From positions 62,001 through 126,000 of the forward strand of contig NZ_BBDO01000005.1 of NCBI RefSeq assembly GCF_001316285.1: DNA of 64,000 bases, given 5' to 3'. The notes under the pieces were generated by a model that saw only the letters and a program-made list of their open reading frames with translations, searched no databases and was not told where the DNA came from. Positions 1 through 8,642 of the stretch are shown piece by piece (within the stretch, counting starts at the first letter, position 1; every line of letters starts with the position of its first letter). This DNA comes from Vulcanisaeta sp. JCM 16161 (GTDB lineage Archaea > Thermoproteota > Thermoprotei > Thermoproteales > Thermocladiaceae). The position numbers were made by a program, and so were the translations under genes.

Positions 1-109
1 CCTCGTGCCTAGGGAGCTTGAGGACAGGGTGACCTACGCAATAACAAGCCCAATATTAAAGAGGCTGATGGCACAGCCACAACAGGCGCAGCAAGGTCAA
101 CCTGCCTAA
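1..109 (+). CDS. C-terminal end of an unidentified protein (partial)
   Basis: The frame beginning at base 2 runs open to a TAA at 107-109 and gives about 35 residues ending in a Gln-rich tail (AQPQQAQQGQPA). The gene starts outside the window. A charged helix (PRELEDRVTYAI) precedes the tail. Too little remains to name a family. The Gln-rich tail resembles that of the small protein ending at 901, which is only an observation. Confidence 0.5.
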   Translation, partial: LVPRELEDRVTYAITSPILKRLMAQPQQAQQGQPA

Positions 110-146
110 GGAAGGTTTTTATTTAAGCCCATTGAACATGCACTAA

Positions 147-650
147 ATGGATATATCATTAATCCTAGGCATTGTTGGGCCTATAGTTACCATAGTGACT
201 ATTCTGGGTACGACGCTTTATTGGCTTGGTGGTAAGTTTAGGGAGATTGACATGAGGTTCCAGCAGATTGACGAGAGGTTCAAACAAATTGATGAGAGGT
301 TTAGGCAGGTCGACGAGAGGTTCAGGCAAATCGACAAGAGATTCGAGGAAATCGATGAAAGATTCGATAAGTTAGAAAAGGACCTTAAAAACTACGTTGA
401 CACCAGGTTTGGTGAGCTTAAGGGTTATGTTGATTTGAGGATTAATGAATTGAAGGGTTACATAGACTCAAGAATTAGTGAATTGAAGAACTACGTTGAT
501 GAGAGATTCAACCAGGTTAATACGAGGATTAATAGGTTGGCTGAGGCATATAGTGATTACCAGGAGTTCTTCGTTGAGTACCTCGCTGCCGAGGGCTTGT
601 TGAGGGCTGAGAAGGCTCAATGCTTCGTAACGAGGCTAGGAGGGTCATGA
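147..650 (+). CDS. membrane-anchored coiled-coil protein with heptad and hendecad repeats
   Basis: 167 residues. Residues 5-27 form one hydrophobic segment (LILGIVGPIVTIVTILGTTL), probably a membrane anchor. Then come about six near-perfect seven-residue repeats of the type RFRQIDE (about 30-76), followed by four eleven-residue repeats of the type YVDTRFGELKG (about 83-126). The change from heptads to hendecads predicts a left-handed coil passing into a straight or right-handed one. The C-terminal 35 residues are helical but not repetitive. The ATG at 147 lies about 30 nt after an A/T-rich box (tttttatttaag). The stop overlaps the next start as ATGA, so the two genes are probably translated together. 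Function is unknown; a structural or scaffolding role is only suggested by the coil. Confidence 0.75.
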   Translation: MDISLILGIVGPIVTIVTILGTTLYWLGGKFREIDMRFQQIDERFKQIDERFRQVDERFRQIDKRFEEIDERFDKLEKDLKNYVDTRFGELKGYVDLRINELKGYIDSRISELKNYVDERFNQVNTRINRLAEAYSDYQEFFVEYLAAEGLLRAEKAQCFVTRLGGS

Positions 651-901
651 AGCTCGCCGTCTCCGGCAATCCACTTAGTAAGGAGGAGTGGGATAGGATT
701 AAGGAGCTTCTTGATAAGGATGAATTAACGCTCGAGGAGGCCCTCGAGCTCCGCGAACTCGCCAGAAAGGTGGTTAGGGAGTACGGTGAGTACCCAGAGG
801 CCTGGAAGCTCCATATATACGCGAGCATAATGGTTGGCGAGGCCATTAGGAGACAGTCGCAGCAATCGCAGAAGGGGCAGGAACAACAAAGGCAGTGCTG
901 A
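647..901 (+). CDS. small helical protein coupled to the coiled-coil gene
   Basis: 84 residues from ATG 647, which overlaps the previous stop (ATGA). An in-frame ATG at 620 exists, but the overlap arrangement favours 647. The body is charged and helical (SKEEWDRIKELLDKDE, EEALELRELARKVV) with a conserved-looking YPEAWKLHIYASIM segment, and ends in a Gln-rich tail. No catalytic motif is visible. Its tight coupling to the membrane-anchored coil suggests the two products bind each other. A decayed relative may lie at 21424-21585. Family not recognised. Confidence 0.7.
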   Translation: MKLAVSGNPLSKEEWDRIKELLDKDELTLEEALELRELARKVVREYGEYPEAWKLHIYASIMVGEAIRRQSQQSQKGQEQQRQC

Positions 902-918
902 ATGCGCTAATCCCGGCG

Positions 919-1277
919 CTAATACAGCAATGCCCCCCTCCTCTTCCTAACCAACCTGCCGGTGACCGGATCAACAACTAGGTTTAGCGTCTCTAGGGTT
1001 GTCTGACCAATGAGGACCTTATCCAAGCCATCAATCACCATTACGGGCACAACCTTCCTAAGGCCCTCAACCTCTATCAATGCGGCACTCGCTATATACT
1101 CAACCTCGCCCTTGGCGGTCTCGGCAACATCCCTATAGAACATGGGCAACCCCAACTCATTGGCCAATTCCCTGGCACCGCCGTGTCCGTAGCCCCAGTA
1201 TCGACTAGGGCATCTACATCCTTAATTACGGAACCATCCAACGAACCAATCCTGGCTCTAACCCAGACCTCACCCAT
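919..1277 (-). CDS. retropepsin-like aspartyl protease A, one frameshift
   Basis: Two overlapping reading frames join into about 118 residues. The N-terminal frame (from 1277) carries the catalytic motif ALVDTGATDTAVP; the second frame (ending 919) carries the rest, including VLIGQTTLE and the frequent archaeal ending VVDPVTGRLVRK. The shift lies near 1165-1190. The family is the single-domain, dimer-forming retropepsin type, in which DTGA supplies one catalytic Asp per monomer. Substrate unknown. The gene is last in a minus-strand set with a second retropepsin (2436-2075), HEPN and MNT. The frame break may be sequence error, because many essential genes in the window are broken in the same way. 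Confidence 0.7.
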
Positions 1278-1322
1278 GGCTAATCAAACACCGTGGATTA
1301 AATTAATAAGCCTTTAGTCCGC

Positions 1323-1646
1323 TTAAAAGACCCTAACGGCATTCCTCAGGAACCACGCGTACGGCGGCCTATCCCTATCCCTGGCATTAACGACCTTGAC
1401 ATCGAATAAGTAGGCCAAGTCGCCAAACCTATCCTCGATTTCCTCGATTACCCTGACCTTAACATCCAGTGGATCCCCACCATCAATCACCAGGAGGATG
1501 TCCACGTCGCTTGAGCCCGTGACCCTACCCATCACCACGGAGCCAAAGACGTAGCACTCAACGCCATACCTCCTGAGTATTGGTGAAACCTCATTAATTA
1601 AAGACTTCCAATCCCTGAGCAGCCTAATCCTCCTCATAGGCTCCAT
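1323..1646 (-). CDS. MNT-type minimal nucleotidyltransferase (antitoxin)
   Basis: 107 residues with the nucleotidyltransferase signature GSVVMGRVTGSSDVDILLVI: GS followed by D-x-D, the metal-binding pair of the pol-beta fold. It overlaps the end of the HEPN gene by 13 bp, so both are expressed together in the usual HEPN-then-MNT order. In characterised MntA/HepT systems the MNT partner adds AMP groups to the HEPN toxin and silences it; that role is inferred here from family and order. Start ATG 1646, with a second in-frame ATG at 1637. Intact frame. Confidence 0.85.
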   Translation of the reverse strand: MEPMRRIRLLRDWKSLINEVSPILRRYGVECYVFGSVVMGRVTGSSDVDILLVIDGGDPLDVKVRVIEEIEDRFGDLAYLFDVKVVNARDRDRPPYAWFLRNAVRVF

Positions 1647-2034
1647 AGCCTCCTCACCAATTCGATAATGGACTCGGCAATCCTTAGGGCAATCTCAGCC
1701 CTATCCCTATCGACACTGGGCATTCCATACTGTCCCAGGCTCCTTGAGTCCTCTAGTATTATTAATTCCCTACGATTACCGCTCACAAACGCCCTAATCT
1801 CCTCGCCGGCACTACCTCCTAACTGATTAGCCACGAGCCCCAGTAATGACCTAATGTTGTGTGTCCTTGGCGGCTCAATCCCGAGCTTTATGAGTAACGC
1901 CTTAATTGATAATTGGGCAGCTATCTCGGCATTAACCGCCGCGGCGTTGTAAAACCCCCTCTCAAAAGATACCCTGGCAACCACTAGGTACTCCTCAGCC
2001 TCCTCATGAAATCCTCAGCAACGTCAATGCTCAT
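1634..2034 (-). CDS. HEPN-domain protein (toxin partner), one frameshift
   Basis: From ATG 2034 the frame gives MSIDVAEDFMRR, then shifts near 2000 into AEEYLVVARVSFERGFYN and continues to 1634; restoring one G in the run at about 2003-2006 joins them. The joined product (about 132 residues) matches the HEPN pattern of a helix with ERG-Y-AA..AE.A.QLSIKALL followed by a PRTHNIRSLL segment. The canonical R-x4-6-H RNase motif is not seen, so this belongs to the MNT-associated HEPN class rather than the HepT/DUF86 class. It starts about 40 bp after the stop of retropepsin B and overlaps the MNT gene. Confidence 0.8.
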
Positions 2035-2074
2035 GGAATTATCAAGACATTCCTCCTCATACAGGGTAATAAAC

Positions 2075-2436
2075 CTATTGATGCAAGGCCAAGAGCAGCA
2101 CGCCCATCCTCTCCAGCCGCCCATGGTTGGGTCTATCCTCGGGCTGAAGACTCCCAATATGGTCACCCCAATGAGCACTTGCTCGATCTAATCACCAACC
2201 AAAGCCACGTTAGTCCTCTCCTCATCCATCAACCCAATAACCACCACGTCCTCCTCAAGTATGGTCTCGCCCCTCACCATCATTATCCTAACATGCCTAA
2301 CAATACCGGCAATACTAAGCTCCTTAGCAACCTTCCGAGGAACCACAGTATACGTGACGCCCGTATCCATAGATGCCCTGAACCTGCCAACTCCCTTACT
2401 GCCAATCACCTCGATATCACGTATACGTTCCCACAA
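2075..2436 (-). CDS. retropepsin-like aspartyl protease B, two frameshifts
   Basis: The frame from 2436 carries the active-site motif ASMDTGVTYTVVP. It runs out near 2188; the sequence goes on in a second frame with VLIGVTILGVFSPRIDPTMG (the second retropepsin signature plus the DPTTG-like ending), and then in a third frame ends as GRLERMGVLLLALHQ with a stop at 2075. Protein A has the same arrangement, so the two are paralogues. DTG is kept, but the following residue is Val, not the usual Ala/Ser. Two shifts within 110 bp could mean real decay rather than error. It is first in the minus-strand set retropepsin B, HEPN, MNT, retropepsin A. Confidence 0.6.
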
Positions 2437-2481
2437 TTAACCTGGAGTCATTTGCTCGTTAATACGGTTTTGGAAAGCTTA

Positions 2482-2519
2482 AGTATTGGGGGTGTTACTT
2501 AGTATTGGGGGTGATACTT
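2482..2519 (+). repeat. two tandem 19-bp copies ahead of the ATPase gene
   Basis: agtattgggggtgttactt (2482-2500) is followed immediately by the same 19 bases with one change (T to A, 2501-2519). AAGTA and TACTT at the ends form a short inverted repeat. The ATPase TTG start (2518-2520) lies on the last bases. The duplication sits where promoter and operator are expected, so it could be a binding site. Confidence 0.6.
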
Positions 2520-3583
2520 GCTCTTCAGCACTGAGCCAAAGACGTCGCTGGATGAGCTCTTTGACAGGGAGGTTGAGGTGGAGAGGTTTAGGAGTGGCCT
2601 TAATGAGCGGTTGGTCCTTGTGCTTGGGATTAGGAGGGTTGGTAAGTCCAGCCTTGTGCTTTCTGTCCTTAATTCCCTTGGTATTGACTATGTATTTATT
2701 GATGTTAGGAAGCTCTATGACGACGTCTCGAGGAAGGTACCGGCGGAGAGGATATACGAGGAGCTAAAGTCATCATTACGTAGACTCAGCCTTTGGTGGA
2801 GGATTAGGGATATCATTAGTGAGGTTGATGTATCCCTCGGGCCTGCCAGGCTTAAGTTAAGTGCCTCGAGGATTAGGGATGGCATTGCGAGGATTCTTGA
2901 GACCATTAATAATGCCGGTAGGCGCGTGGTCCTGGTACTTGACGAGGCTCAATACCTCAGGTACTCAACCATAGGCCTTAGGCCATTGCTGGCGTACGCC
3001 TATGATCACCTGAGGAACATAACCCTGGTACTCACTGGTAGTGAGGTCGGCCTACTCAATGACTTTCTGGGCCTTAATGATCCATCATCCGAGTTCTACG
3101 GTAGGTATTACTACGTTGTGGAGCTAAGGCCATTCGATAGGGGGCGTTCCATGGAATTCCTGAGGAGGGGGTTCAGGGAGTTGGGCATTACAGTCGATGA
3201 TAGGGTCATCGAGAGGGCTGTTGATGAGTTAGGCGGCATTGTTGGTTGGCTCGTCTACTTCGGCAGGCTCTACTGAGAGGGGTGAGGATGCGATCAATGA
3301 GGTTAAGGAGGTTGGGGCCAACCTCGTTAGGGCTGAGTTGGAGGAGTTGTTCTCAAGGAGTCGGTATTACCGGTACGTGATGGAGGCCGTCGCAGTGCTT
3401 GGCAGGGCCAGGTGGGGTGACGTGATGAGATACGTAATGGCTAGACTCGGAACAAGGCCAACAAACGCCACCCTCTCCCGGGACTTAAACAACCTGGTCA
3501 AAATGGGGTTCCTGACCAAGGACGGCGATTTATACAGTATTCCAGACCCAATAATTAGGTACGCCGTGTTAAAGATGAGGTAG
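2518..3583 (+). CDS. archaeal STAND-like ATPase, one frameshift
   Basis: About 354 residues across a shift near 3240-3285. The N-terminus LFSTEPKTSLDELFDREVEV is typical of the Arch_ATPase (PF01637-type) family. Walker A is GIRRVGKSS (about residues 41-49); Walker B is VVLVLDEAQYLR (about 139-150); a sensor-like LTGSEVGLL follows. After the shift a C-terminal winged-helix region (ATLSRDLNNLVKMGFLTKDG) ends at 3583. The first possible start is TTG 2518, because an in-frame TGA stands at 2512-2514. Such ATPases are common in mobile and accessory parts of crenarchaeal genomes; the specific role is unknown. It faces away from the toxin-antitoxin set. Confidence 0.85.
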
Positions 3584-3937
3584 TTAATACGATACTTTAC
3601 GTTTTTCACACCGCCCCCTCATTTACCTATGGTGGCCTTATTACTGATGAGGGTATCGTTGGCACCGTGAACACTTCGTTGAACCTCCTTAAAGTGTACG
3701 TAGGCGTGCCAAAAGCTCAAAACCCTCAATAAAGTCTGAGAGGAAGAGACGTGAACCAGGGAATTAGGAGGATCGCCAGTGCCCTTATTAATGTTCCAAT
3801 ATTATTGCCTAAATTGCCTCGTGAATCGGGCGAAGAGGTCCTTAACCTTACTAGGGCTGCGCGTCGTATGGCTTAGCAAAAGGTATTAAAGGCCGTGATT
3901 GGTTATAATACTGGTGGTTCAGGACCTTAAGCAATAA
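3584..3937. other. gene-poor gap with a possible coding remnant
   Basis: 354 bp without a convincing gene. A GTG-started frame at 3751-3876 encodes 41 residues (ending EEVLNLTRAARRMA), and another short open stretch (3625-3730) reads YGGLITDEGIVGTVNTSL in the same direction. Neither has a recognisable family or clear promoter. They may be worn remains of one gene. GTG 3913, in the leader of the next gene, is followed by an in-frame TAA just before TTG 3938. Confidence 0.3.
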
Positions 3938-4744
3938 TTGCTCAAGTTACTTGAGGAGGATGAGGAGTTCAGGCTCATGGTAGCCGCTAAGTTGGGAATA
4001 CTGGATATCCATTCAATGCTTAAGGAGCTCATGAACGCAGTCAATAAGTTAATTGAGGTTGATAGAGGCGTGTTAGAGAACCAGGATAGGATGCTGGACG
4101 CGTTCAAGGGCATTTTAGAGAACCTAGATAGGTTATGGCAGGAGGTTAGGGCGTTGCGTGAGGGTCAGGAGGCCATGAGGAATGACGTGAGTAAATTATG
4201 GGAGGAGAATAGGAGAATCAATGAGAATATTGAGAAATTGTGGCAGGAGGTTAAGGTCTTGAGGGAGGGTCAGAGTAAGTTGTGGGAGGAGGTCGTCAAG
4301 ATTTGGGGTGAGATTAGGGATATGAGGATGGAGCTTAGGGGCCTTAGGGATCTCTACGGTGGTTTATCAAAGTCCGTTGGGTCTATACTCGAGATGAATG
4401 CTAGGCATTACCTACCAGTTTGGGTCAGGAATAACCTGGGCCTTAATATAGGTAGGTTGAGGAGGTTTGTTGTTAGGGGCGTAGTCGAGGTTGACGGTTA
4501 CGCCGAGGTTAATGGGAGAGCCGTGGTCGTTGAGATCAAGGCGACCCTGAGGTTGGACGATGTCCTGGAGTTCGTGAACTCGAAGCTCCCAAAGATCAGG
4601 GAATCGAGGCCTGGCGTTGAGGTGATTCCAATAATAGTCTATGTGAATGAGGCTGAGGATACCGATAAGGCCATCAAGTACGCCAGGAAGAGCGGGGTCA
4701 AGGTGCTCAGGCACATTGGTGAGGACGAATTTGAGGAGGCCTAA
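3938..4744 (+). CDS. coiled-coil PD-(D/E)XK nuclease, copy 1 of 3
   Basis: 268 residues. The N-terminal module LLKLLEEDEEFRLMVAAKLG (about 2-30) is shared with the copies at 29519-30688 and 37966-38706. A coil of LW-E-V-K-L-EGQ-type repeats follows (about 45-145), then a nuclease-like core: VEVDGYAEV, then VVVEIKATL (the D-x(n)-E-x-K signature) and a final alpha/beta part. This is the DUF3782/COG5493-type architecture from memory. TTG 3938 is preceded directly by an in-frame TAA. The other copies start about 4-12 residues earlier, so the true start may be GTG 3913 with an error at about 3935. Substrate is unknown. Neighbours are an ATPase and a HEPN/MNT set. Confidence 0.8.
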   Translation: MLKLLEEDEEFRLMVAAKLGILDIHSMLKELMNAVNKLIEVDRGVLENQDRMLDAFKGILENLDRLWQEVRALREGQEAMRNDVSKLWEENRRINENIEKLWQEVKVLREGQSKLWEEVVKIWGEIRDMRMELRGLRDLYGGLSKSVGSILEMNARHYLPVWVRNNLGLNIGRLRRFVVRGVVEVDGYAEVNGRAVVVEIKATLRLDDVLEFVNSKLPKIRESRPGVEVIPIIVYVNEAEDTDKAIKYARKSGVKVLRHIGEDEFEEA

Positions 4745-4889
4745 CTACCCACGCCCAGCCTAGATTAGACACGCAAGCCTTTAAGCCTTAATTACCGACT
4801 TACTATACATCCCTGCCTACCCCCATTTCCCCAATCTAAAGGGCAGGTCACGGTAGTGCCTTATTAATTAAGTTGGTAGTACTCTATCG

Positions 4890-6012
4890 ATGAGGAGTAG
4901 GGGTTCACTATCGACAATACTCGCCGGAATACTGGTCTTAATCGCCCTACTCATGGGCATCGGCATAGCCATAGAGGTCATGTCGGCGGTAATAACCCTA
5001 GAAAACCTAGCGGTCAACCACGTGAATACCGTCGGCAGGGCAGCAGCCACATACAGTGGATTAATAATCCAGGGAGACACGCTACTAAGCACCAAGGCCC
5101 AGTGACGGTAATAGCGCGGTGACGCCAGGTGGTTTTAAGGCTATGAACATGACAACGTATGAGTACGTAAACAACGGCACAGAGCCCGAACTACTACTGA
5201 CCAATGTCGGGCCCGTGCTACTAGACCCAACCCAGCAGTCGGTTAGTGATGCCAGGTTAGTGAGTGGCGGCATGAACATAATTAGTAACTACCTAAATCA
5301 CTGGGTCGAGGCCGTGGTGGTCACCGGGCAGGGCAGTGAGCAGTTGTTTAGTGGCGTGGTCGTAATGATCAATGACGAGTTCTACCTACTGCACATATCC
5401 AGGGATAATGACCCGAGCTACATCGTCGGCCCACTAATGGGGAGTAACGCCTACGTGATTCATGACTACGGCATTGGCCAGTACGGCTGCGAAGCCCTCT
5501 ACTCATTCCCCTGGAAGTGGTTTGTCAATGAACCGCCGAGTAACACCACATGCCCAGCACCACCACCAGGCCCGGTAACCACACTCCTGTACCAGGGGTA
5601 TTGGCCTGAATTGTCGATAATTCTCATAAACACGACCGCGATAAAGATCGAGGTAACGTTTAAGGAGGGGACCAGATTCTCGGCAATGCCCCAGTACTTC
5701 ACACTGAGTTTCCTGGACCAGGGAAGCGCCAGGTGGTTGAGCCCAACCTGCGTTGGAGCTGGTGAGTACCGGGGATGCTCATTCACAATGGGCGCCATGT
5801 ACTCAACACTACAGCAGAACCTCAATTACAGCATTGTGGTTAACTTCGGCCGGGAGGCACCGAGGAACTACTACCTAATAATGACCATAACCTACGTGGA
5901 TGGCCTACCCAATGAGTGGTTCGTGTGGAACATAACCAATTACTCAGTGGTTAATTACCCAATGTGGCTCGACGCCGGCGGCCCACCAGCTAATGTCTTG
6001 TATGATGGTTAA
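4890..6012 (+). CDS. pilin-like secreted protein with N-terminal membrane helix, one frameshift
   Basis: Two frames (4890-5105 and about 5090-6012) join into about 370 residues. The N-terminus MRSRGSLSTILAGILVLIAL has a short basic stretch followed by a hydrophobic helix, like archaeal class III (pilin-type) signal sequences. The rest is a large beta-rich exported domain with Asn-X-Ser/Thr sequons and four or more Cys residues. There is no C-terminal membrane segment. The break lies at about 5095-5118 (GNSAVTPGGFKAMN reads through in the second frame). TATA-like ttattaattaag stands about 25 nt before the start. Likely a large pseudopilin or surface adhesin; exact role unknown. Confidence 0.65.
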
Positions 6013-6014
6013 GG

Positions 6015-6359
6015 TCAATGGCTCATTAACTCCCTATAGAGCCTGAGCCATGTGTATATTGACTCACCCCCAGCCACAAGCCTATCCCTCAGGACCCTAT
6101 ACGCCGTTGTGTAGCCCCTGAAAACGAGGAATGCATAGAAGGCATTCAACTTCGCCCTATCTCCAGCATCACTACCGAAGTCGCTTAACAGCATCCTCAG
6201 CGTGTGCGCATGCCTAACCCTGACCTCACCCTCCTCGCGGTTCCACCCAGCCACCAACTCACTTATGAAGCTCATGAACTCATCAATAAATCCCAGATAA
6301 TCACTGGGGACCATACTCCTTAAGTACTCCCTATATCTGGTCTCCCAATCCCTGGGCAT
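6015..6359 (-). CDS. uncharacterised small helical protein
   Basis: 114 residues, mostly helical and charged, no membrane segment and no Cys. Visible features are an Arg/Tyr-rich N-terminus (PRDWETRYREYLRSM) and a middle VRHAHTLRMLLSDFG. It is read towards the pilin-like gene and ends 2 bp from that gene's stop (convergent). Frame intact, ATG start at 6359. No family recognised. Confidence 0.6.
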   Translation of the reverse strand: MPRDWETRYREYLRSMVPSDYLGFIDEFMSFISELVAGWNREEGEVRVRHAHTLRMLLSDFGSDAGDRAKLNAFYAFLVFRGYTTAYRVLRDRLVAGGESIYTWLRLYRELMSH

Positions 6360-6542
6360 TGGTTAATCGCTTAATTAACGGGCCTATAAACTAATCGTGC
6401 AGGATACACAGCCTCATTCACCAACTGAACCCGCGCCAGGCCCGGGAAGACTGCCCTAGTGGGTGCTCAATGGGGCGTTGCTACGGATGTATAAAGAGTT
6501 TTTTTCAGGGTTGAAAGTGACTAACGACACGATTACGAGCAC

Positions 6543-6550
6543 TTATAAAT
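6543..6550 (+). promoter_or_regulatory. TATA box of the pilin gene
   Basis: ttataaat stands 27-30 nt before the in-frame ATG at 6573, the spacing expected for a leaderless archaeal transcript. This decides the start at 6573 over the upstream TTG at 6561. Confidence 0.65.
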
Positions 6551-6572
6551 TATTGGGGAGTTGATTGTATGT

Positions 6573-7085
6573 ATGCAGAGTAGAATGAATAGGAGGGGCA
6601 TATCAAACGTGGTGGCTACGATAATACTCATAGCCGTGGCTATAGCGCTGGCTGTGGCGGTGGCTGTGTGGGTCTTCGGCCTAGCAGGCTCAGCGAGTAA
6701 GACATCGACGTTGACTGTTGTAATGGCGCAGTTAACTGGTGTTTCTAGTGGTAAACCCACCTTGACTCTTACGGTAAGTAATCCGTCGAGTAGCTCAATA
6801 TCCATAGTAGCGTTGGTAATAGGGTCATCAACCTGCCAGTCACCAAGTAATAGTCCAATAATACAAATAAGCGCAGGCGCCCAGGGAGAAATTATATTCT
6901 CAGCAAGCAGTTCGACCAATGTAACTTCCTTAACTGTGACGGCACAAGGCAACGGCATAACTATACCAAGCAACTCAACCACATGTAACTCACCAATTAA
7001 CTTCCAAACAGGTGTTCAGTACAGTGGCGAGCTAATAACAGCAAGCGGCCAGACATACCCATTCACAGTAACAGCAAGCTCATAA
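6573..7085 (+). CDS. archaeal type IV pilin with class III signal peptide
   Basis: 170 residues from ATG 6573 (ATG 6585 also fits). The N-terminus MNRRGISNVVATIILIAVAI is a classic archaeal pilin signature: basic residues, RRG/IS processing region, then a long hydrophobic helix (DUF1628/Pilin_N type). The prepilin peptidase probably cuts after RRG. The mature domain is Ser/Thr-rich and beta-rich with two Cys (STCQS and TTCNS) that could pair. A T/C-rich tract follows the stop. The secretion-type membrane protein at 59473-61017 could belong to the same assembly machinery, but no ATPase is in the window. Confidence 0.85.
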   Translation: MQSRMNRRGISNVVATIILIAVAIALAVAVAVWVFGLAGSASKTSTLTVVMAQLTGVSSGKPTLTLTVSNPSSSSISIVALVIGSSTCQSPSNSPIIQISAGAQGEIIFSASSSTNVTSLTVTAQGNGITIPSNSTTCNSPINFQTGVQYSGELITASGQTYPFTVTASS

Positions 7086-7121
7086 TGAACTAGCGCCTTA
7101 AATAAATCGCATTAAAAATTA

Positions 7122-7142
7122 TCCCTCTTTATTTTCTCTTCC
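7122..7142 (+). terminator. pyrimidine-rich terminator-like tract after the pilin gene
   Basis: tccctctttattttctcttcc lies 37-57 nt after the pilin stop. Oligo-T/C stretches are the usual archaeal termination signal. Similar tracts follow the surface genes ending at 14743 and 29393. Confidence 0.5.
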
Positions 7143-7169
7143 ATCTGTAGTGATTAATTTTGGCGTTGA

Positions 7170-7899
7170 TCACCAATGTGTTAATGCCCTGAGTAGGTGC
7201 CTAATCATTAATGCGTGGTTATTGACCCCGGTTATGTGGATCCCATTCTTAATCAACGATTTGTAGAGCGCGTAGTTTGCGTATTCTCTTAAGTGCCTAT
7301 TGCAGTTGTTCCCGTTGCTCCCTAACCTGCGGCGCCCGGGAACCAGGGCGTCATTGACTGCCCAACCATCAATGCGTATATCCCCAGTACGACACCCTCA
7401 TCAACGCACTGCCTAACAGCCCCTGGGACCCTCTCGACAACGCCCAGTAGGTCGTTTATGTACTCATTGACTGGCCTGTGATTTACGACTATGGCTAAGG
7501 TGGGGCCGAAGGCTATTGAGCCACTGTGGACTACCCTTACATGTGGCACACCATCAATCTCCAGGTCCCTAGGCCCAGGCCTCCCACCAACATCCGCAAC
7601 CCCAACCAACCTACTCCCAAGTCTCCTGGCAGTTTCGTAGTACCTCATGAATGAGTCCTCGAGGATCGCCCCATTAACAATCACGTCGCCGGCCTCGGCA
7701 ATACCGAGCATCCTCAGCAGCGCCTCGGCGCCGCCGTAGCTAACGCAGTGAACCTCATCGGCGCCTAACGGCTTATCACCGCAGCGTGGGCATCACTCAT
7801 GAATACTACGGACTCGCTCGGCCTCACGACCTCGACATTGACCCTAAGCACGCCACCAGGACTCCCAGCGCCGCCTGGTATGTAGGTGATCAGCCTCAT
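7170..7899 (-). CDS. uncharacterised protein, two frameshifts
   Basis: Joining three frames gives about 243 residues. ATG 7899 opens MRLITYIPGGAGSPGGVLRV and runs to a stop after HAAVISR. A second frame carries GADEVHCVSYGGAEALLRML through to TPWFPGAAG (stop near 7322), and a third carries RLGSNGNNCNRHLREYANYA to a TGA at 7170. The alternation of beta strands with helices and Gly-rich turns suggests an alpha/beta fold, possibly nucleotide-binding. No family is recognised. Codon use is ordinary, supporting a real gene with sequence errors. Neighbouring genes give no clue. Confidence 0.5.
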
Positions 7900-8028
7900 G
7901 CGTCGCCACCCATAGGTCCTCAATACACACCTTGTTAATCCACAGTCTCCGGCTGACCCGGGTAATAAATAATTAATTCTTAATGAGGATCATGACCCTA
8001 ATCAATTAATTATTCCCCGCCTCAGTCG

Positions 8029-8298
8029 TTAGATGTACTTCCTAGGTTGGTGATGAGTATTCATACTACTGCAGGTCTGATGGTCGAGACATAGCTGATC
8101 AACGTCTCTGCGGTCCCCGTTGAATTGCCTCATCATCAGCGCTATTGAGACCACGGATGCCGAGGACACCATGAGCATTGAGGCCGCGACTAAGGCGTGT
8201 GGGTTCCTGGCGATGAAGCCGAGTATTGTCATGTAAGCGCCAATCATTGCCAGCGCCGTCGTTACCGCCACAAAGGCGTAGTCCAAGAGACCCATCAA
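8029..8298 (-). CDS. small membrane protein with two helices
   Basis: 89 residues from ATG 8298 (or 8295). Two hydrophobic helices at about 4-27 (YAFVAVTTALAMIGAYMTIL) and 33-56 (HALVAASMLMVSSASVVSIA), then a hydrophilic tail with three His near the end. No homologue recognised. It lies between two minus-strand genes with no overlap. Confidence 0.5.
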   Translation of the reverse strand: MMGLLDYAFVAVTTALAMIGAYMTILGFIARNPHALVAASMLMVSSASVVSIALMMRQFNGDRRDVDQLCLDHQTCSSMNTHHQPRKYI

Positions 8299-8350
8299 TA
8301 ATAACCACAGGCCAGGGTTAATAAGATAACCAAGTAAAATAGGTGATGGG

Positions 8351-8513
8351 TATAAATAGGCAGCCTTAAATTAGCCTGGTGTTGGGGGTCACGAGCCGTA
8401 CAACCCTGCAGGCGTCCCTGGGGATATTTCCACAGAGTCTTGGGTTGATGTACATTAATGGGTACGTTAGAGGCAGAAGTAGTAACGGCATGGTTAACCA
8501 GGTTAGTGCGTAG
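8351..8513 (+). CDS. possible leaderless 44-residue ORF with a strong TATA box
   Basis: tataaata at 8351-8358 is one of the best TATA matches in the window. A GTG exactly 28 nt downstream (8379) opens a 44-residue frame to a TAG at 8511-8513 (LQASLGIFPQSLGLMYINGY in the middle). The product has no recognised domain. It could be a real small gene, or the promoter may drive a transcript towards the AbrB relic at 8643. Confidence 0.35.
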
Positions 8514-8642
8514 AACAATGCTAATTACAAAAGTCGGAACTTTTAATTAATGCCTCATTTTTATGCCTAGCTACTCATTCAGGCGCCCTGTTATGCATTG
8601 GTGGCAGCGTTCTTAAATTAATGCTTTGACCCGTTACTATCA

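Noticed and set aside
3751..3876. 41-residue ORF as a VapB-like antitoxin
   Set aside because: Only the tail EEVLNLTRAARRMA is suggestive, no toxin follows, and there is no clear promoter.
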